A DNA stretch of 64,000 bases from Novosphingobium sp. (lineage in GTDB: Bacteria; Pseudomonadota; Alphaproteobacteria; Sphingomonadales; Sphingomonadaceae). The position numbers and the translations under genes were made by a program. The DNA lies in the NCBI RefSeq assembly GCF_039595395.1, contig NZ_JBCNLP010000001.1:372001-436000 (forward strand), written 5' to 3'. The notes beneath the pieces were generated by a model. The model did no database searches. It was given only the letters and a program-made list of their open reading frames with translations, and was not told the DNA's origin. This document shows, in pieces, positions 1 through 8,010 of the stretch (its first letter is position 1; each line of letters opens with the position of its first letter).

Positions 1-984
1 GGCGCCATCGACCACCACCGGGCGCGCGGTATCGAGTGCGCCGCTCACCACATCGCTTTTGTCGGTGGAGAGCAGCACGGTGACAGGCAATTGATGCGCT
101 TTGCCGCCGACATCCTGAAACACATGGGGCGGCCCATCGGCGGTGACCACCGCCTGATGCGGCACCACCCAGCCATGCACGGGCCGCGTGGCGATCTGCG
201 CCTTGACCGCCTCGCCGGGCATCAAAGCGCCAGCGGGGAAGGCGATGTCGACCGACACCAGCCGGGTCTTGGGATCGAGCGCGCCTGCCACACGCAGCAC
301 ATGGCCGGTGACCGCCGCGCCGCCCGTCAGGCGCTGCACTGACACGCTCTGGCCGGGGTTGACGCGGGCGCGCTGCGCAGGGTCGATCCCGGCGGTGACG
401 ATCAGCGCGCCGCCCTTGGCCACGGTCAGCAGCGGGGCGCTCGGCTGGGTGCGGTCGCCCTGCGCCACGGTCAGTGTGGCGATCACCCCGTCGAAGGGGG
501 CGGTGACGGTGGTGCTGGCCTGTCCTGCGCCCTCGGCGGAGAGGCCTTGCAGGCTGGCGCGGGCGTCGGCGACGGATTTGCTGGCCTGCGCCATCTGGTC
601 GGCGGTGGCCAGCTGCTGGCTGAGCAGCTGGCGGGTGCTGTTTTCCTGCACCTGCGCGGCATGCAGCGCATTGAGCGCCTGGGCATAGCTGGCGCGCGCA
701 CTGGCGGCGGGGGCGAAGGTCAGCAGCTTCTGCCCCGCATGCACCGCAAGGCCGGGGGTGACCAGCAGCGCGGTGACCTGTCCCGGCTGGGCGAAGCTGA
801 TCGTCTGCACCCCCGAGAGCGAAGGCGCGGCGGTGCCATAGGCCGTCACGGTTTCGGGCAGATCGCCCTGCGTCACGCTTGTGGTGGTGACTGCCACGCT
901 GGGCTGGGTGTCGGCGGGCTGGTCCGCGCTGCCGCAAGCCGTCAGGGTCAGCAGAGGGAGCGCGAGGAAAGGCAGGCGGTTCAT
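1..984 (-). CDS. RND efflux periplasmic adaptor (membrane fusion) protein, 3' end outside window
   Basis: The minus-strand frame opens at an ATG (984-982) and runs off the window edge, so only about 328 N-terminal residues are visible. Residues 1-15 form a lipoprotein-type signal ending in LTACG. The body shows an HlyD/MexA-like order: a first barrel/lipoyl half, an Ala/Gln-rich coiled coil (about residues 85-140), a second lipoyl half (VTAPFDGVIATL) and a beta-barrel region containing VAGALDPKTRLVSVD. Its start overlaps the stop of the TolC-type gene upstream by 4 nt (ATGA), so the two are co-translated. In this family the protein links an inner-membrane RND pump to the outer-membrane channel. 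The pump gene would lie beyond position 1. The substrate is not readable from the sequence. Confidence 0.85.
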   Translation of the reverse strand, partial: MNRLPFLALPLLTLTACGSADQPADTQPSVAVTTTSVTQGDLPETVTAYGTAAPSLSGVQTISFAQPGQVTALLVTPGLAVHAGQKLLTFAPAASARASYAQALNALHAAQVQENSTRQLLSQQLATADQMAQASKSVADARASLQGLSAEGAGQASTTVTAPFDGVIATLTVAQGDRTQPSAPLLTVAKGGALIVTAGIDPAQRARVNPGQSVSVQRLTGGAAVTGHVLRVAGALDPKTRLVSVDIAFPAGALMPGEAVKAQIATRPVHGWVVPHQAVVTADGPPHVFQDVGGKAHQLPVTVLLSTDKSDVVSGALDTARPVVVDGA

Positions 985-2300
985 TGTGCGCCTCCGGTCT
1001 TCACGGTGGGCAGGCCCTCGCCAGTCAGCGTCTGAAGGGCGATCTGGCGGTCGAGCGCAGCGGTCTGCAAGCTCATCAGTTCCTGTTCCTTGGCAAGGCG
1101 GTTGGCGACGAGATCGGCAAAGGCACGTTCGTCGATGGTGCCCGCATGAAGTGCCGTTTCGGCGCGGCGGGCGGCGTCGCGCGCGGCGGGGATCTCGCGG
1201 CGCACACGGTCGAGCTGGGTGGCGATCTGGGCATATTGCGCCAGCAGCCCCTCGGCCTCGCCGGAGACGGCGGACAGGCGCGCGTCATACTCGGCGCGCA
1301 ACTGGGCGCGGGTGGCGCGGGCGATGGCGATCTGGCCCTGATTGCGGTCGAAGACGGGCAGGCCCAGCGCGGCATTGGGGCCGCCGTTGATGACCTTGGA
1401 ATTGTCGCTGGCGACGCCGCCGCCCAGCACCAGATCGGGGAATTGTGCCTGAATGGCCTCACGCACGCCTTCCTCGGCGGCGGCATAGCCGAAGCGCAGC
1501 GCGATCAGATCGGGGCGGCGGTCGGGCAGCGTGGCCAGTCCCGCGCGCGTGGCGGCGGGGTCGAAGGGCGGCAGATCGGGCTGGGCCACCAGCGGCAGCG
1601 CCGCGTCGGGGCGCAGGCCGAGCAGGGCGTTGAGCTGTTGCCGCAAGGCCAGTTGCCGCTGGTCGAGCCCCTCCAGCGCGGCGCGGGCGGCCTGCAGCGC
1701 GGCGCGGTCGGGCGCCAGCATGGCCAGCGTGGCATTGCCCCGCGTCATGGCCTGTTCCAGCCTTGCGTTGCGATCCGCCAGCAGGGTGACGGTCTCGGCG
1801 GTGGCGGGGCGGCTCTGCTCGCCCATGATGATGTCGGTGGCGAGCTGGCGGGCGAGGCCGGCGGTCTGCCATTCCTGCCAGACGATGTCGGCGGCGACCT
1901 GCTGCTGGGCATCGCGCGCGCCGCGCAGATGGGCGCGATAGGTGATGATGGCGCGCAGATTCTGCGCCAGCCCCACATTCCACGCCGGAACCGTGCCCAC
2001 CCCCGAGAGCAGCGGCAGAAAGGCCCCCGTCAGTTGCGGATTGGGCAATATGCCCGCCTGCTTCGTCTGGCCGCGCGCCACGGCATCGCGCAGCCGGGCG
2101 GCTTTCAGGTCAGGGTTGTTGGCCAGTGCCAGCGCCACCACCTGCTCGACCCCCAGCGGGCCCTGCGTGGCAGGGGCCTGCGCAAGGCGATCGGGTGAGG
2201 CGACCAGCGAGGGCTGCGCGGGCAGCGGCAGCGGCGCGTCATGCGCGCAGCCGGCCAGCATCAGGCCCAGAACAAGGGGGGGAAGAAAGGATCGCTGCAT
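981..2300 (-). CDS. TolC-family outer-membrane efflux lipoprotein
   Basis: 439 residues, starting with a lipoprotein signal (residues 1-18, lipobox LAGC). The rest is the internally repeated, Ala/Gln/Arg-rich helical pattern of outer-membrane efflux factors, with the typical LNALLGLRP and RRPDLIALRFGYAAAE segments. The second of these is the recognisable 'RPD' signature in the second half. It overlaps the adaptor gene by 4 nt and leads the operon. The promoter must lie in 2301-2447, shared with the divergent response-regulator gene, so this pump is a likely target of that two-component system (inference from position). Family length is about 420-480 residues, so the gene looks intact. Confidence 0.9.
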   Translation of the reverse strand: MQRSFLPPLVLGLMLAGCAHDAPLPLPAQPSLVASPDRLAQAPATQGPLGVEQVVALALANNPDLKAARLRDAVARGQTKQAGILPNPQLTGAFLPLLSGVGTVPAWNVGLAQNLRAIITYRAHLRGARDAQQQVAADIVWQEWQTAGLARQLATDIIMGEQSRPATAETVTLLADRNARLEQAMTRGNATLAMLAPDRAALQAARAALEGLDQRQLALRQQLNALLGLRPDAALPLVAQPDLPPFDPAATRAGLATLPDRRPDLIALRFGYAAAEEGVREAIQAQFPDLVLGGGVASDNSKVINGGPNAALGLPVFDRNQGQIAIARATRAQLRAEYDARLSAVSGEAEGLLAQYAQIATQLDRVRREIPAARDAARRAETALHAGTIDERAFADLVANRLAKEQELMSLQTAALDRQIALQTLTGEGLPTVKTGGAQ

Positions 2301-2447
2301 CCCGCGCCAATACTGAAAAAACCATGACAGGCAGAGGACGGAATCCTAAATTCTTCCCAACTTGGCTTTCCCATGCCGCTTACAGTATCCTGACCTCATG
2401 CCTGCCTGTCTTGCGCGGGCGCCCCGGAACACCGAGTGCTGTGACCC

Positions 2448-3122
2448 ATGAACATACTGCTGCTGGAAGATGACGAGACGCTGTCGCGCAACCTTGTGGC
2501 CGACCTGCAGGAGGCCGGGCATGAGGTCGACACCTGCCGGTCCGGGCAGGAGGCGATCGAGCTGGCCGCCTCGCAGGACTATCGCGTGCTGATCTTCGAC
2601 CGCATGGTGGAAGGCATGGACGGGCTGACCGCGCTGAAAGCCCTGCGCGCCAAGGGCATTTTGACCCCGGCTCTGTTTCTCACCGCGATGACCGGGGTGG
2701 ACGACCGGGTCGAGGGTCTCGAAGCGGGCGGCGACGATTATCTGGCCAAGCCCTTTTCCGCCCGCGAATTGCTGGCGCGGGTGCAGGCGCTGGGCCGCCG
2801 CTCGCCGCAGGCCGAGGTGCAGGCGGTGCTGGCCATCGGCGACATCGAGATCGACCGCATGAAGCGCAGCGTCACCCGTGGCGGGCAGCTTATTCGCCTG
2901 CAGGTGCAGGAGTTCAAGCTGCTGGAATATCTGATGCTGAATGCCGGTCAGATCGTGACGCGCACCATGCTGCTGGAAGGCGTGTGGTCCTATCATTTCG
3001 AGACCCGCACCAACATCGTCGAAAGCCATATGAGCCGCTTGCGCAACAAGCTGTGCGCCAATGGTGAGCCGGACCCGATCCAGACCCTGCGCCGCGTCGG
3101 CTATCGCTTCCATGACGGTTAA
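2448..3122 (+). CDS. OmpR/PhoB-family response regulator
   Basis: 224 residues. The receiver domain covers residues 1-115: the acidic pocket is E7-D8-D9, the phospho-acceptor is D51 (VLIFDRM), followed by the conserved Thr in LFLTAMTG and Lys in DDYLAKPFSAREL. Residues about 130-222 form an OmpR-type winged helix ending in the canonical VWSYHFETRTNIVESHMSRL and LRRVGYRF signatures. The kinase start lies 11 nt before this stop, so the pair is translationally coupled. It is divergent from the RND efflux operon at 2300. Control of that operon is the natural inference, but no operator repeat is obvious in the 147-bp gap. Confidence 0.93.
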   Translation: MNILLLEDDETLSRNLVADLQEAGHEVDTCRSGQEAIELAASQDYRVLIFDRMVEGMDGLTALKALRAKGILTPALFLTAMTGVDDRVEGLEAGGDDYLAKPFSARELLARVQALGRRSPQAEVQAVLAIGDIEIDRMKRSVTRGGQLIRLQVQEFKLLEYLMLNAGQIVTRTMLLEGVWSYHFETRTNIVESHMSRLRNKLCANGEPDPIQTLRRVGYRFHDG

Positions 3123-4479
3123 TTCCGCGCCTTTGGCAGCGCTGCGCAGCGGGGCCTTCCGCTTTGCGCTGGTGCTGGCGCTGGTCTTCGCGCTGGGCTC
3201 GATCGCGCTGCTCTGGGTGGTGGAGCGGCAGGTGGGCGGCTATGGGCTCGAAGCGACCGAGGTGATGCTGCATGCCGAGGCGCGCGTGCTGGCCGGGGAA
3301 TATGCCCAGACCGGGCGCGACGGTCTGCTCAAGGCACTGCGCCGCCACGGCGAGGGCGCGGGCGAGAATCAGTTCCATTACCTGCTGCGCGATGGGCAGG
3401 GCCGCCGCCTCTATGGCGACATTCCCGCGGGACAAGGCCAGCTCGGCGAAGCCACCATCCGCATGAGCGAGGCCGACAGCGGCCCGGTGATGATGCGCCA
3501 GTTCGGCCTGCGGATCGGTGACGGGCTGGTGCTGGTGGTGGCCACCGACTTCTTCGATTTCGACGAATTGCGGGCGCGGCTGGCGCGCTTCACCATGCTG
3601 AGCGGGGCGGCGATCACGCTTTTCGCGCTGATCGGCGGCTATGGCGCGGGGCGGCTCTTCCTGCGGCGGCTTGATGGGGTGAACCGTCAGGTCGAGCGGA
3701 TCGTGGCGGGGGACAGTGCCGAGCGCCTGCCCGCCATCGGCCTGGCGCCGGAGTTCGATACGCTGACGCGCAACCTCAACCATATGCTCGATCACAAGGA
3801 TGCGGCGATGGAGGGGCTGCGGCAGGTCTCGACCGCCATCGCCCATGATCTGCGCACGCCGCTGATGCGGCTGCACCAGCGGCTGGAGCGGCTGAGCGGC
3901 AAGACCGAAGAGGGCGATGAGGCGGTCGAGGCGGCGATCGGCGAGGTCGAGGATATTCTCTCCACCTTTCAGGCGCTGCTGCGCATCGGCATGATCGAGG
4001 GCGGGGTGGGGCGCAGCCGCTTCCGCCCCGTGCCGCTGTCCGAGCAATTGTCGCGCATGGCCGAAACCTATGCGCCGGTGGCCGAGGATGAGGGGCACCG
4101 CCTGATCGCGCGGATCGCGCCGGACCTGTGTGTGGAGGGCGATGCCGAGATGCTGGCCCAGCTCTTCACCAATCTGGTCGAGAATGCCATCGTGCACACG
4201 CCCGAGGGCACCACCATCACCGTGGATCTGGAGGCCGGGGCCGAGACGGTGCTGGCGCGGATCAGCGACGATGGGCCGGGCGTGGACCCGGAGGATTACG
4301 AGAAGATCTTCCGCCGTTTCTATCGCGGCGCGGCCAGCAAGGGGCTGCCGGGCACGGGCCTTGGCCTGTCGCTGGTGGCCGCCATCGCCGAGGTGCATCG
4401 CGCCGAATGCCGCGTGATGCCGGGGCCGGGCTTTGCGCTGGAGCTGACCTTCCGCGCCTGCCCTTTGTCATTTTCCTGA
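3112..4479 (+). CDS. Sensor histidine kinase of the preceding regulator
   Basis: 455 residues from the ATG at 3112; this start, overlapping the regulator by 11 nt, is preferred because it begins just before the first membrane segment. Order: TM1 (about residues 10-37), periplasmic sensor (about 38-155), TM2 (about 160-185), HAMP, a dimerisation/H-box with H245 (AIAHDLRTPLMRL), then an HATPase_c domain. The ATPase domain has an N-box (LFTNLVENAIVH), G1 (DDGPGVDPEDYEKIF) and G2 (GTGLGLSLV). All boxes needed for autophosphorylation are present. The short periplasmic loop gives no clue to the ligand; metal or envelope stress would fit the neighbouring RND pump and MgtC-like gene (inference). Confidence 0.92.
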   Translation: MTVNSAPLAALRSGAFRFALVLALVFALGSIALLWVVERQVGGYGLEATEVMLHAEARVLAGEYAQTGRDGLLKALRRHGEGAGENQFHYLLRDGQGRRLYGDIPAGQGQLGEATIRMSEADSGPVMMRQFGLRIGDGLVLVVATDFFDFDELRARLARFTMLSGAAITLFALIGGYGAGRLFLRRLDGVNRQVERIVAGDSAERLPAIGLAPEFDTLTRNLNHMLDHKDAAMEGLRQVSTAIAHDLRTPLMRLHQRLERLSGKTEEGDEAVEAAIGEVEDILSTFQALLRIGMIEGGVGRSRFRPVPLSEQLSRMAETYAPVAEDEGHRLIARIAPDLCVEGDAEMLAQLFTNLVENAIVHTPEGTTITVDLEAGAETVLARISDDGPGVDPEDYEKIFRRFYRGAASKGLPGTGLGLSLVAAIAEVHRAECRVMPGPGFALELTFRACPLSFS

Positions 4480-4532
4480 AAGCGGACGGCTGATACAGCG
4501 GGCTCGATTGATCAACGGAGCCTGGCCAACCC

Positions 4533-5276
4533 ATGCATATCACCACCGGCGCTCAGGCTCTGGCCGAACTTTTCGATGTCGATGTGCTCTCGCTGCTGGC
4601 CAGTTGCATCTGCCTGCTGACGGCCTTCCTGCTGGGCACGCTGATCGGGCTGGAGCGGCAATGGCGCCAGCGCACGGCCGGGCTGCGCACCAATGTGCTG
4701 GTGGCGGTGGGCGCGGCGGCCTTTGTCGACCTTGGGCTGCGCACGGCGGGGGCCGATGGCGGGGTGCGCGTCATTTCCTATGTCGTGTCGGGCATCGGCT
4801 TTCTGGGCGCGGGTGTCATCATGAAGGAGGGCACCCATGTGCGCGGGCTCAACACGGCGGCCACGCTCTGGGCATCGGCGGCGGTGGGCAGCTTTGCCGG
4901 CGCGCGCAAGCCGGCCGAGGCGGTGCTGGTGACGATCTTCGTGCTGGCGGGCAACACGCTGCTGCGCCCGCTGGTCGATTTCGTGAACCGCCGCCCGATC
5001 ACGGCGGGCGAGACCGAGGCGCTGTACCGCATCCATGTGATCTGCTCCGACGATCACGTCACCGACGCGCGCGACCTGCTGTTCGAGGAGCTGGATATCC
5101 ACCACTACCCGATCCGCGAGATCGAGACGCTGACCGATGGCGATGCTCAGGTGGAACTGGCCGCGGTCCTGCTGCCCACCACCGCCGATCCCGCCGAGCT
5201 GGACGCCATCACCAGCCATATCGCCCGGCATCAGGCGATCATCAGCGCGACCTGGACGGTGAGCACGACAAGCTGA
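4533..5276 (+). CDS. MgtC/SapB-family membrane protein
   Basis: 247 residues. The first about 135 residues carry four to five hydrophobic segments with the MgtC signature (LGTLIGLERQWRQRTAGLRT, then GIGFLGAGVIMKEG and LNTAATLWASAAVG). The C-terminal about 80 residues form a soluble ACT-like regulatory domain, as in longer MgtC homologues. Family members are linked to magnesium limitation and envelope or ATP homeostasis; the exact activity is unsettled. It follows the sensor kinase by 53 nt and may be in its transcript. Its stop codon abuts the stop of the convergent NodT-type gene with no spacer. Confidence 0.88.
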   Translation: MHITTGAQALAELFDVDVLSLLASCICLLTAFLLGTLIGLERQWRQRTAGLRTNVLVAVGAAAFVDLGLRTAGADGGVRVISYVVSGIGFLGAGVIMKEGTHVRGLNTAATLWASAAVGSFAGARKPAEAVLVTIFVLAGNTLLRPLVDFVNRRPITAGETEALYRIHVICSDDHVTDARDLLFEELDIHHYPIREIETLTDGDAQVELAAVLLPTTADPAELDAITSHIARHQAIISATWTVSTTS

Positions 5277-6740
5277 TTATCGGGTTTTTCGCTCGGTGAC
5301 GGTTTCCAACGAGGTGTCCTTCACCGGCGGCGCGTCCTGCCACCCGCCGCCCAGTGCCAGAAACAGCGCGATCTGATCCTGCGAGACCTGCGCCGTGGCA
5401 TTGGCCAGCGAATTTTCCGCCCCGATCAGCGTGCGCTCGGCGTCCAGCGTGTCGAGGAACTGGCCGATGCCCCCGGCATAGAGCCGCGCGGTGTTGGCAT
5501 TGGCGGTGGCGGCATCGTCGCGCGCGGCGGTGAGTTGCCTTTCGGTGTCGAGCCGCCGGGCCAAAGTGTTGAGCGCGCCCTCGGTCTCGCGCAGCGCGGT
5601 CAGCACCGTGCCGTCGAACTGGGCCAGCGCGCCGCGCGCCGCGGCATTGGACTGCGCAACCTGAGCCCGCGCCCGCCCCAGATTGGGGATGGACCATGAG
5701 AGCAGCGGCCCGACGCTCCACTGGAAGCCGCGATCCTTGACGATATCGGGCACGCTGGTCGCCACCGTGCCCAGCGACCCGCCCAGACTGACCGAAGGAT
5801 AAAGCGCTGCCGTGCTGACGCCGATCCCCGCCACGGCGGAGGCCAGCTTGCGTTCCGCCTCGCGCACATCGGGGCGGCGGGCCAGCAGGGTAGCGCCATC
5901 TCCGATGGGGATGGGGTGGCGGATCAGCGGCGGCGCGGCGCAGCTTGCAACCTGCGTGGGCAGCGTTTCCGGCGCGTCGCCGGTCAGCGTGGCCAGCGTG
6001 AAGAGGCCGCCGCGCTGCTGGGCCTCCAGCGCGGGCAGGGTGGCGGCGGTCTGGCGCAGCAGGGTGCGGGCGCGCACCACATCGTTGATCCCGGCGATCC
6101 CGGCGTCATAGCGGCGCTGGGTGACCGCCAGCGACTGTTCGGTCACGGTGATCGAGCGCCGGGTGACCGCGATCTGCAACCCCGCCGCGCAGACCGTGAC
6201 ATAGGCCTGCGCCGTCGCCGCCGCGACATTGACCCGCGCCAGATCGAGCGCCGCCTGCGCCGCCCCGAGATTGGCCTGCCCGACCTCGATCGAGCGTTTC
6301 AGCCGCCCGAACAGGTCGAGATCGTAGGAGATGCTCTCGGTCCCGGCATAGGCGAAGCCCGGTTTCAGGGCGACGGGCGAGCCCTTGGAGTCGCCCGAGG
6401 CCTGCCCATAGGTCGGGTCGAGCGTCAGGCTGGTCTGCGGCGTGCGCGCAAGTTCCGCCCCGCGCAGGGCGGCCTGCGCCTGTTGCAGGCTGGCCAGCGC
6501 GACGCGCAGATCGGTGTTGTGGGTGAGCGCCTTCTCCTCCAGCCCGTCGAGCAGCGGATCGTCGTAGAGCCGCCACCAGCGCGGCGGCAGCGCGCCTTGC
6601 TGGTCATAGGCGGCATCGCCCGCGCCGAGGAAGGCGGCGGGCGGTGTGCCCCCCACCTGCAAGGGCGGCGCGTGATAGTTCGGCCCGACGGTGCAGCCCG
6701 CCAGCAGCAGGGTGCCGACAGCGGCAAGGCGCCCCTTCAT
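5277..6740 (-). CDS. NodT-type outer-membrane efflux lipoprotein of the FUSC operon
   Basis: 487 residues with a lipobox (LLAGCTVGPNYH), the standard start of NodT/OprM-like factors. Family features include PPRWWRLYDDPLLD, the ISYDLDLFGRLKRSIE segment and the LLARRPDVREAERKLASA repeat signature. It is the last gene of the minus-strand operon 10094 to 5277 and overlaps the HlyD-like adaptor by 4 nt (ATGA). It should supply the outer-membrane exit duct for that system. It is distinct from the TolC-type protein at 981-2300. Confidence 0.92.
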   Translation of the reverse strand: MKGRLAAVGTLLLAGCTVGPNYHAPPLQVGGTPPAAFLGAGDAAYDQQGALPPRWWRLYDDPLLDGLEEKALTHNTDLRVALASLQQAQAALRGAELARTPQTSLTLDPTYGQASGDSKGSPVALKPGFAYAGTESISYDLDLFGRLKRSIEVGQANLGAAQAALDLARVNVAAATAQAYVTVCAAGLQIAVTRRSITVTEQSLAVTQRRYDAGIAGINDVVRARTLLRQTAATLPALEAQQRGGLFTLATLTGDAPETLPTQVASCAAPPLIRHPIPIGDGATLLARRPDVREAERKLASAVAGIGVSTAALYPSVSLGGSLGTVATSVPDIVKDRGFQWSVGPLLSWSIPNLGRARAQVAQSNAAARGALAQFDGTVLTALRETEGALNTLARRLDTERQLTAARDDAATANANTARLYAGGIGQFLDTLDAERTLIGAENSLANATAQVSQDQIALFLALGGGWQDAPPVKDTSLETVTERKTR

Positions 6741-7765
6741 TGCGCGGCCCGGTTAAGCGGCGCGGTGCCCGGCACCAGCGTGGAATTGGGCGCGGCGCGT
6801 GGAGCGACCTTCTCATGCGTGGGCAGCACTGTCACCGTCGCGGTGCGCCCGGCGACCAGGCGGATGTTGGTGGGCACGGTATCGATCACCACGCGCACCG
6901 GTACGCGCTGCGCCAGCCGGATCCAGCTGAAGGTCGGGGTGATGTTGGGCAGCCGCAGCTCCGAAGCATTCTGCTGGCGGTCGGTGATGCCCGCCGCCAG
7001 ACTGTCGACATGGCCCCATAGCGGGCGGTTGTCGCCCAGCAGGTCGATGCGCACCTTGTCGCCCAGCGCAAAGCGGCGCAGCTTGGTTTCCTCGAAATAG
7101 CCCAGCACATAGAAGCTGTCGGTGTCGAGCAGCGCGAATTGCGGACTGCCCGCCGCGACATAATCGCCCGGCCGCATCGAGAAGCCGGTGATGTAGCCGT
7201 TGACCTTGGCCCGCACAGCCGAGTGATCCATGTTGACCTGCGCCAGCCGCCTGTTGGCCTCGGCCTGTTTCAGCCCGGCCTGCGCGGATTGCAGCCCCGC
7301 GCGGGCCTGAACCAGCGCGGCCTGATCCTTGTCGACGGTTGTAATGCGGGTGTCGCGCTCCTCCTGGCTGACCAGATTGCCCAGCGCGACATAGCGGCTC
7401 TTTTCGCGCAATGCGTTGCTCAGCGTGGCTTGCGCATTGGTGATGGTGGCGCTCGCATTGGCGATGCCGGCCTGCGCGCTGGCCACCGCCGCATCGGCCT
7501 GGGCAAGCTGCGCGGCATAACGCTCCTGATCGACCGTGAAGAGCAGATCCCCGGCGCGCACCGGCTGGTTGTCATGGACATGGATTTGAGTCACCAGCCC
7601 GGCGACATCCGCGCTGACCTGCACCACATCGGCCTGAAGCGCGCCGTCGCGGGTCCAGGGATCGTCCTCGTAATGGCGCCAGACCAGCACCAGCGCCAGA
7701 ATGGCCCCGGCGATCAGCAGGATGGTGAGCAGGATACGCCCCAGATCGGGCAGCAGGCGGGTCAT
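6737..7765 (-). CDS. HlyD/EmrA-like periplasmic adaptor (AaeA-type)
   Basis: 342 residues from the ATG at 7765. An in-frame ATG farther upstream (7882) is rejected because it lies inside the DUF1656 gene, and the 7765 start gives an ATGA overlap. One N-terminal membrane helix (residues about 8-30) replaces a signal peptide. The lipoyl half is followed by a long coiled coil (about 75-165), then NVDHSAVRAKVNGYITGF-like and PGDYVAAGSPQFALLD segments of the second lipoyl half and a C-terminal barrel. This matches adaptors of AaeAB-type aromatic carboxylate efflux. Confidence 0.9.
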   Translation of the reverse strand: MTRLLPDLGRILLTILLIAGAILALVLVWRHYEDDPWTRDGALQADVVQVSADVAGLVTQIHVHDNQPVRAGDLLFTVDQERYAAQLAQADAAVASAQAGIANASATITNAQATLSNALREKSRYVALGNLVSQEERDTRITTVDKDQAALVQARAGLQSAQAGLKQAEANRRLAQVNMDHSAVRAKVNGYITGFSMRPGDYVAAGSPQFALLDTDSFYVLGYFEETKLRRFALGDKVRIDLLGDNRPLWGHVDSLAAGITDRQQNASELRLPNITPTFSWIRLAQRVPVRVVIDTVPTNIRLVAGRTATVTVLPTHEKVAPRAAPNSTLVPGTAPLNRAAQ

Positions 7766-8010
7766 CGCGCGGCCTCCCTGGGAATGGTGCCAAAGGGTTG
7801 CGACGAGCCGTCGGGAGTCAAGGCCACAAGTGTCCCCAGAAGGATGCAGAAAATTGCCAGTTCGACCAGCGGTCGATGCCATACCAGCCGGTAAAAGCCC
7901 AGCCGCATCAGCAGGATCGACAGCAGCACCGTGAGCAGCAGCGCGATCAGCAATTGCGGCACGATGGGCGAGAGGATCACCCCGCCGATCAGGAAGTCAT
8001 GGGCCATCAT
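7762..8010 (-). CDS. DUF1656 small membrane protein (AaeX-type)
   Basis: 82 residues with two hydrophobic helices (about 17-38 and 48-64) and the DUF1656 pattern (GGVILSPIVPQLLIALLL, then YRLVWHRPLVELAIFCILL). Such proteins sit between the FUSC transporter and the HlyD adaptor in AaeXAB-like operons. It overlaps both neighbours by 4 nt. Two adjacent ATG codons are possible starts; the first (8010) overlaps the stop of the FUSC gene. Its biochemical role is not established. Confidence 0.9.
   Translation of the reverse strand: MMAHDFLIGGVILSPIVPQLLIALLLTVLLSILLMRLGFYRLVWHRPLVELAIFCILLGTLVALTPDGSSQPFGTIPREAAR

Noticed and set aside
984..2198. Long plus-strand frame opposite the TolC-type gene
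   Set aside because: Arg/Gly-rich antisense frame typical of high-GC DNA; the minus strand has a lipobox and family motifs.
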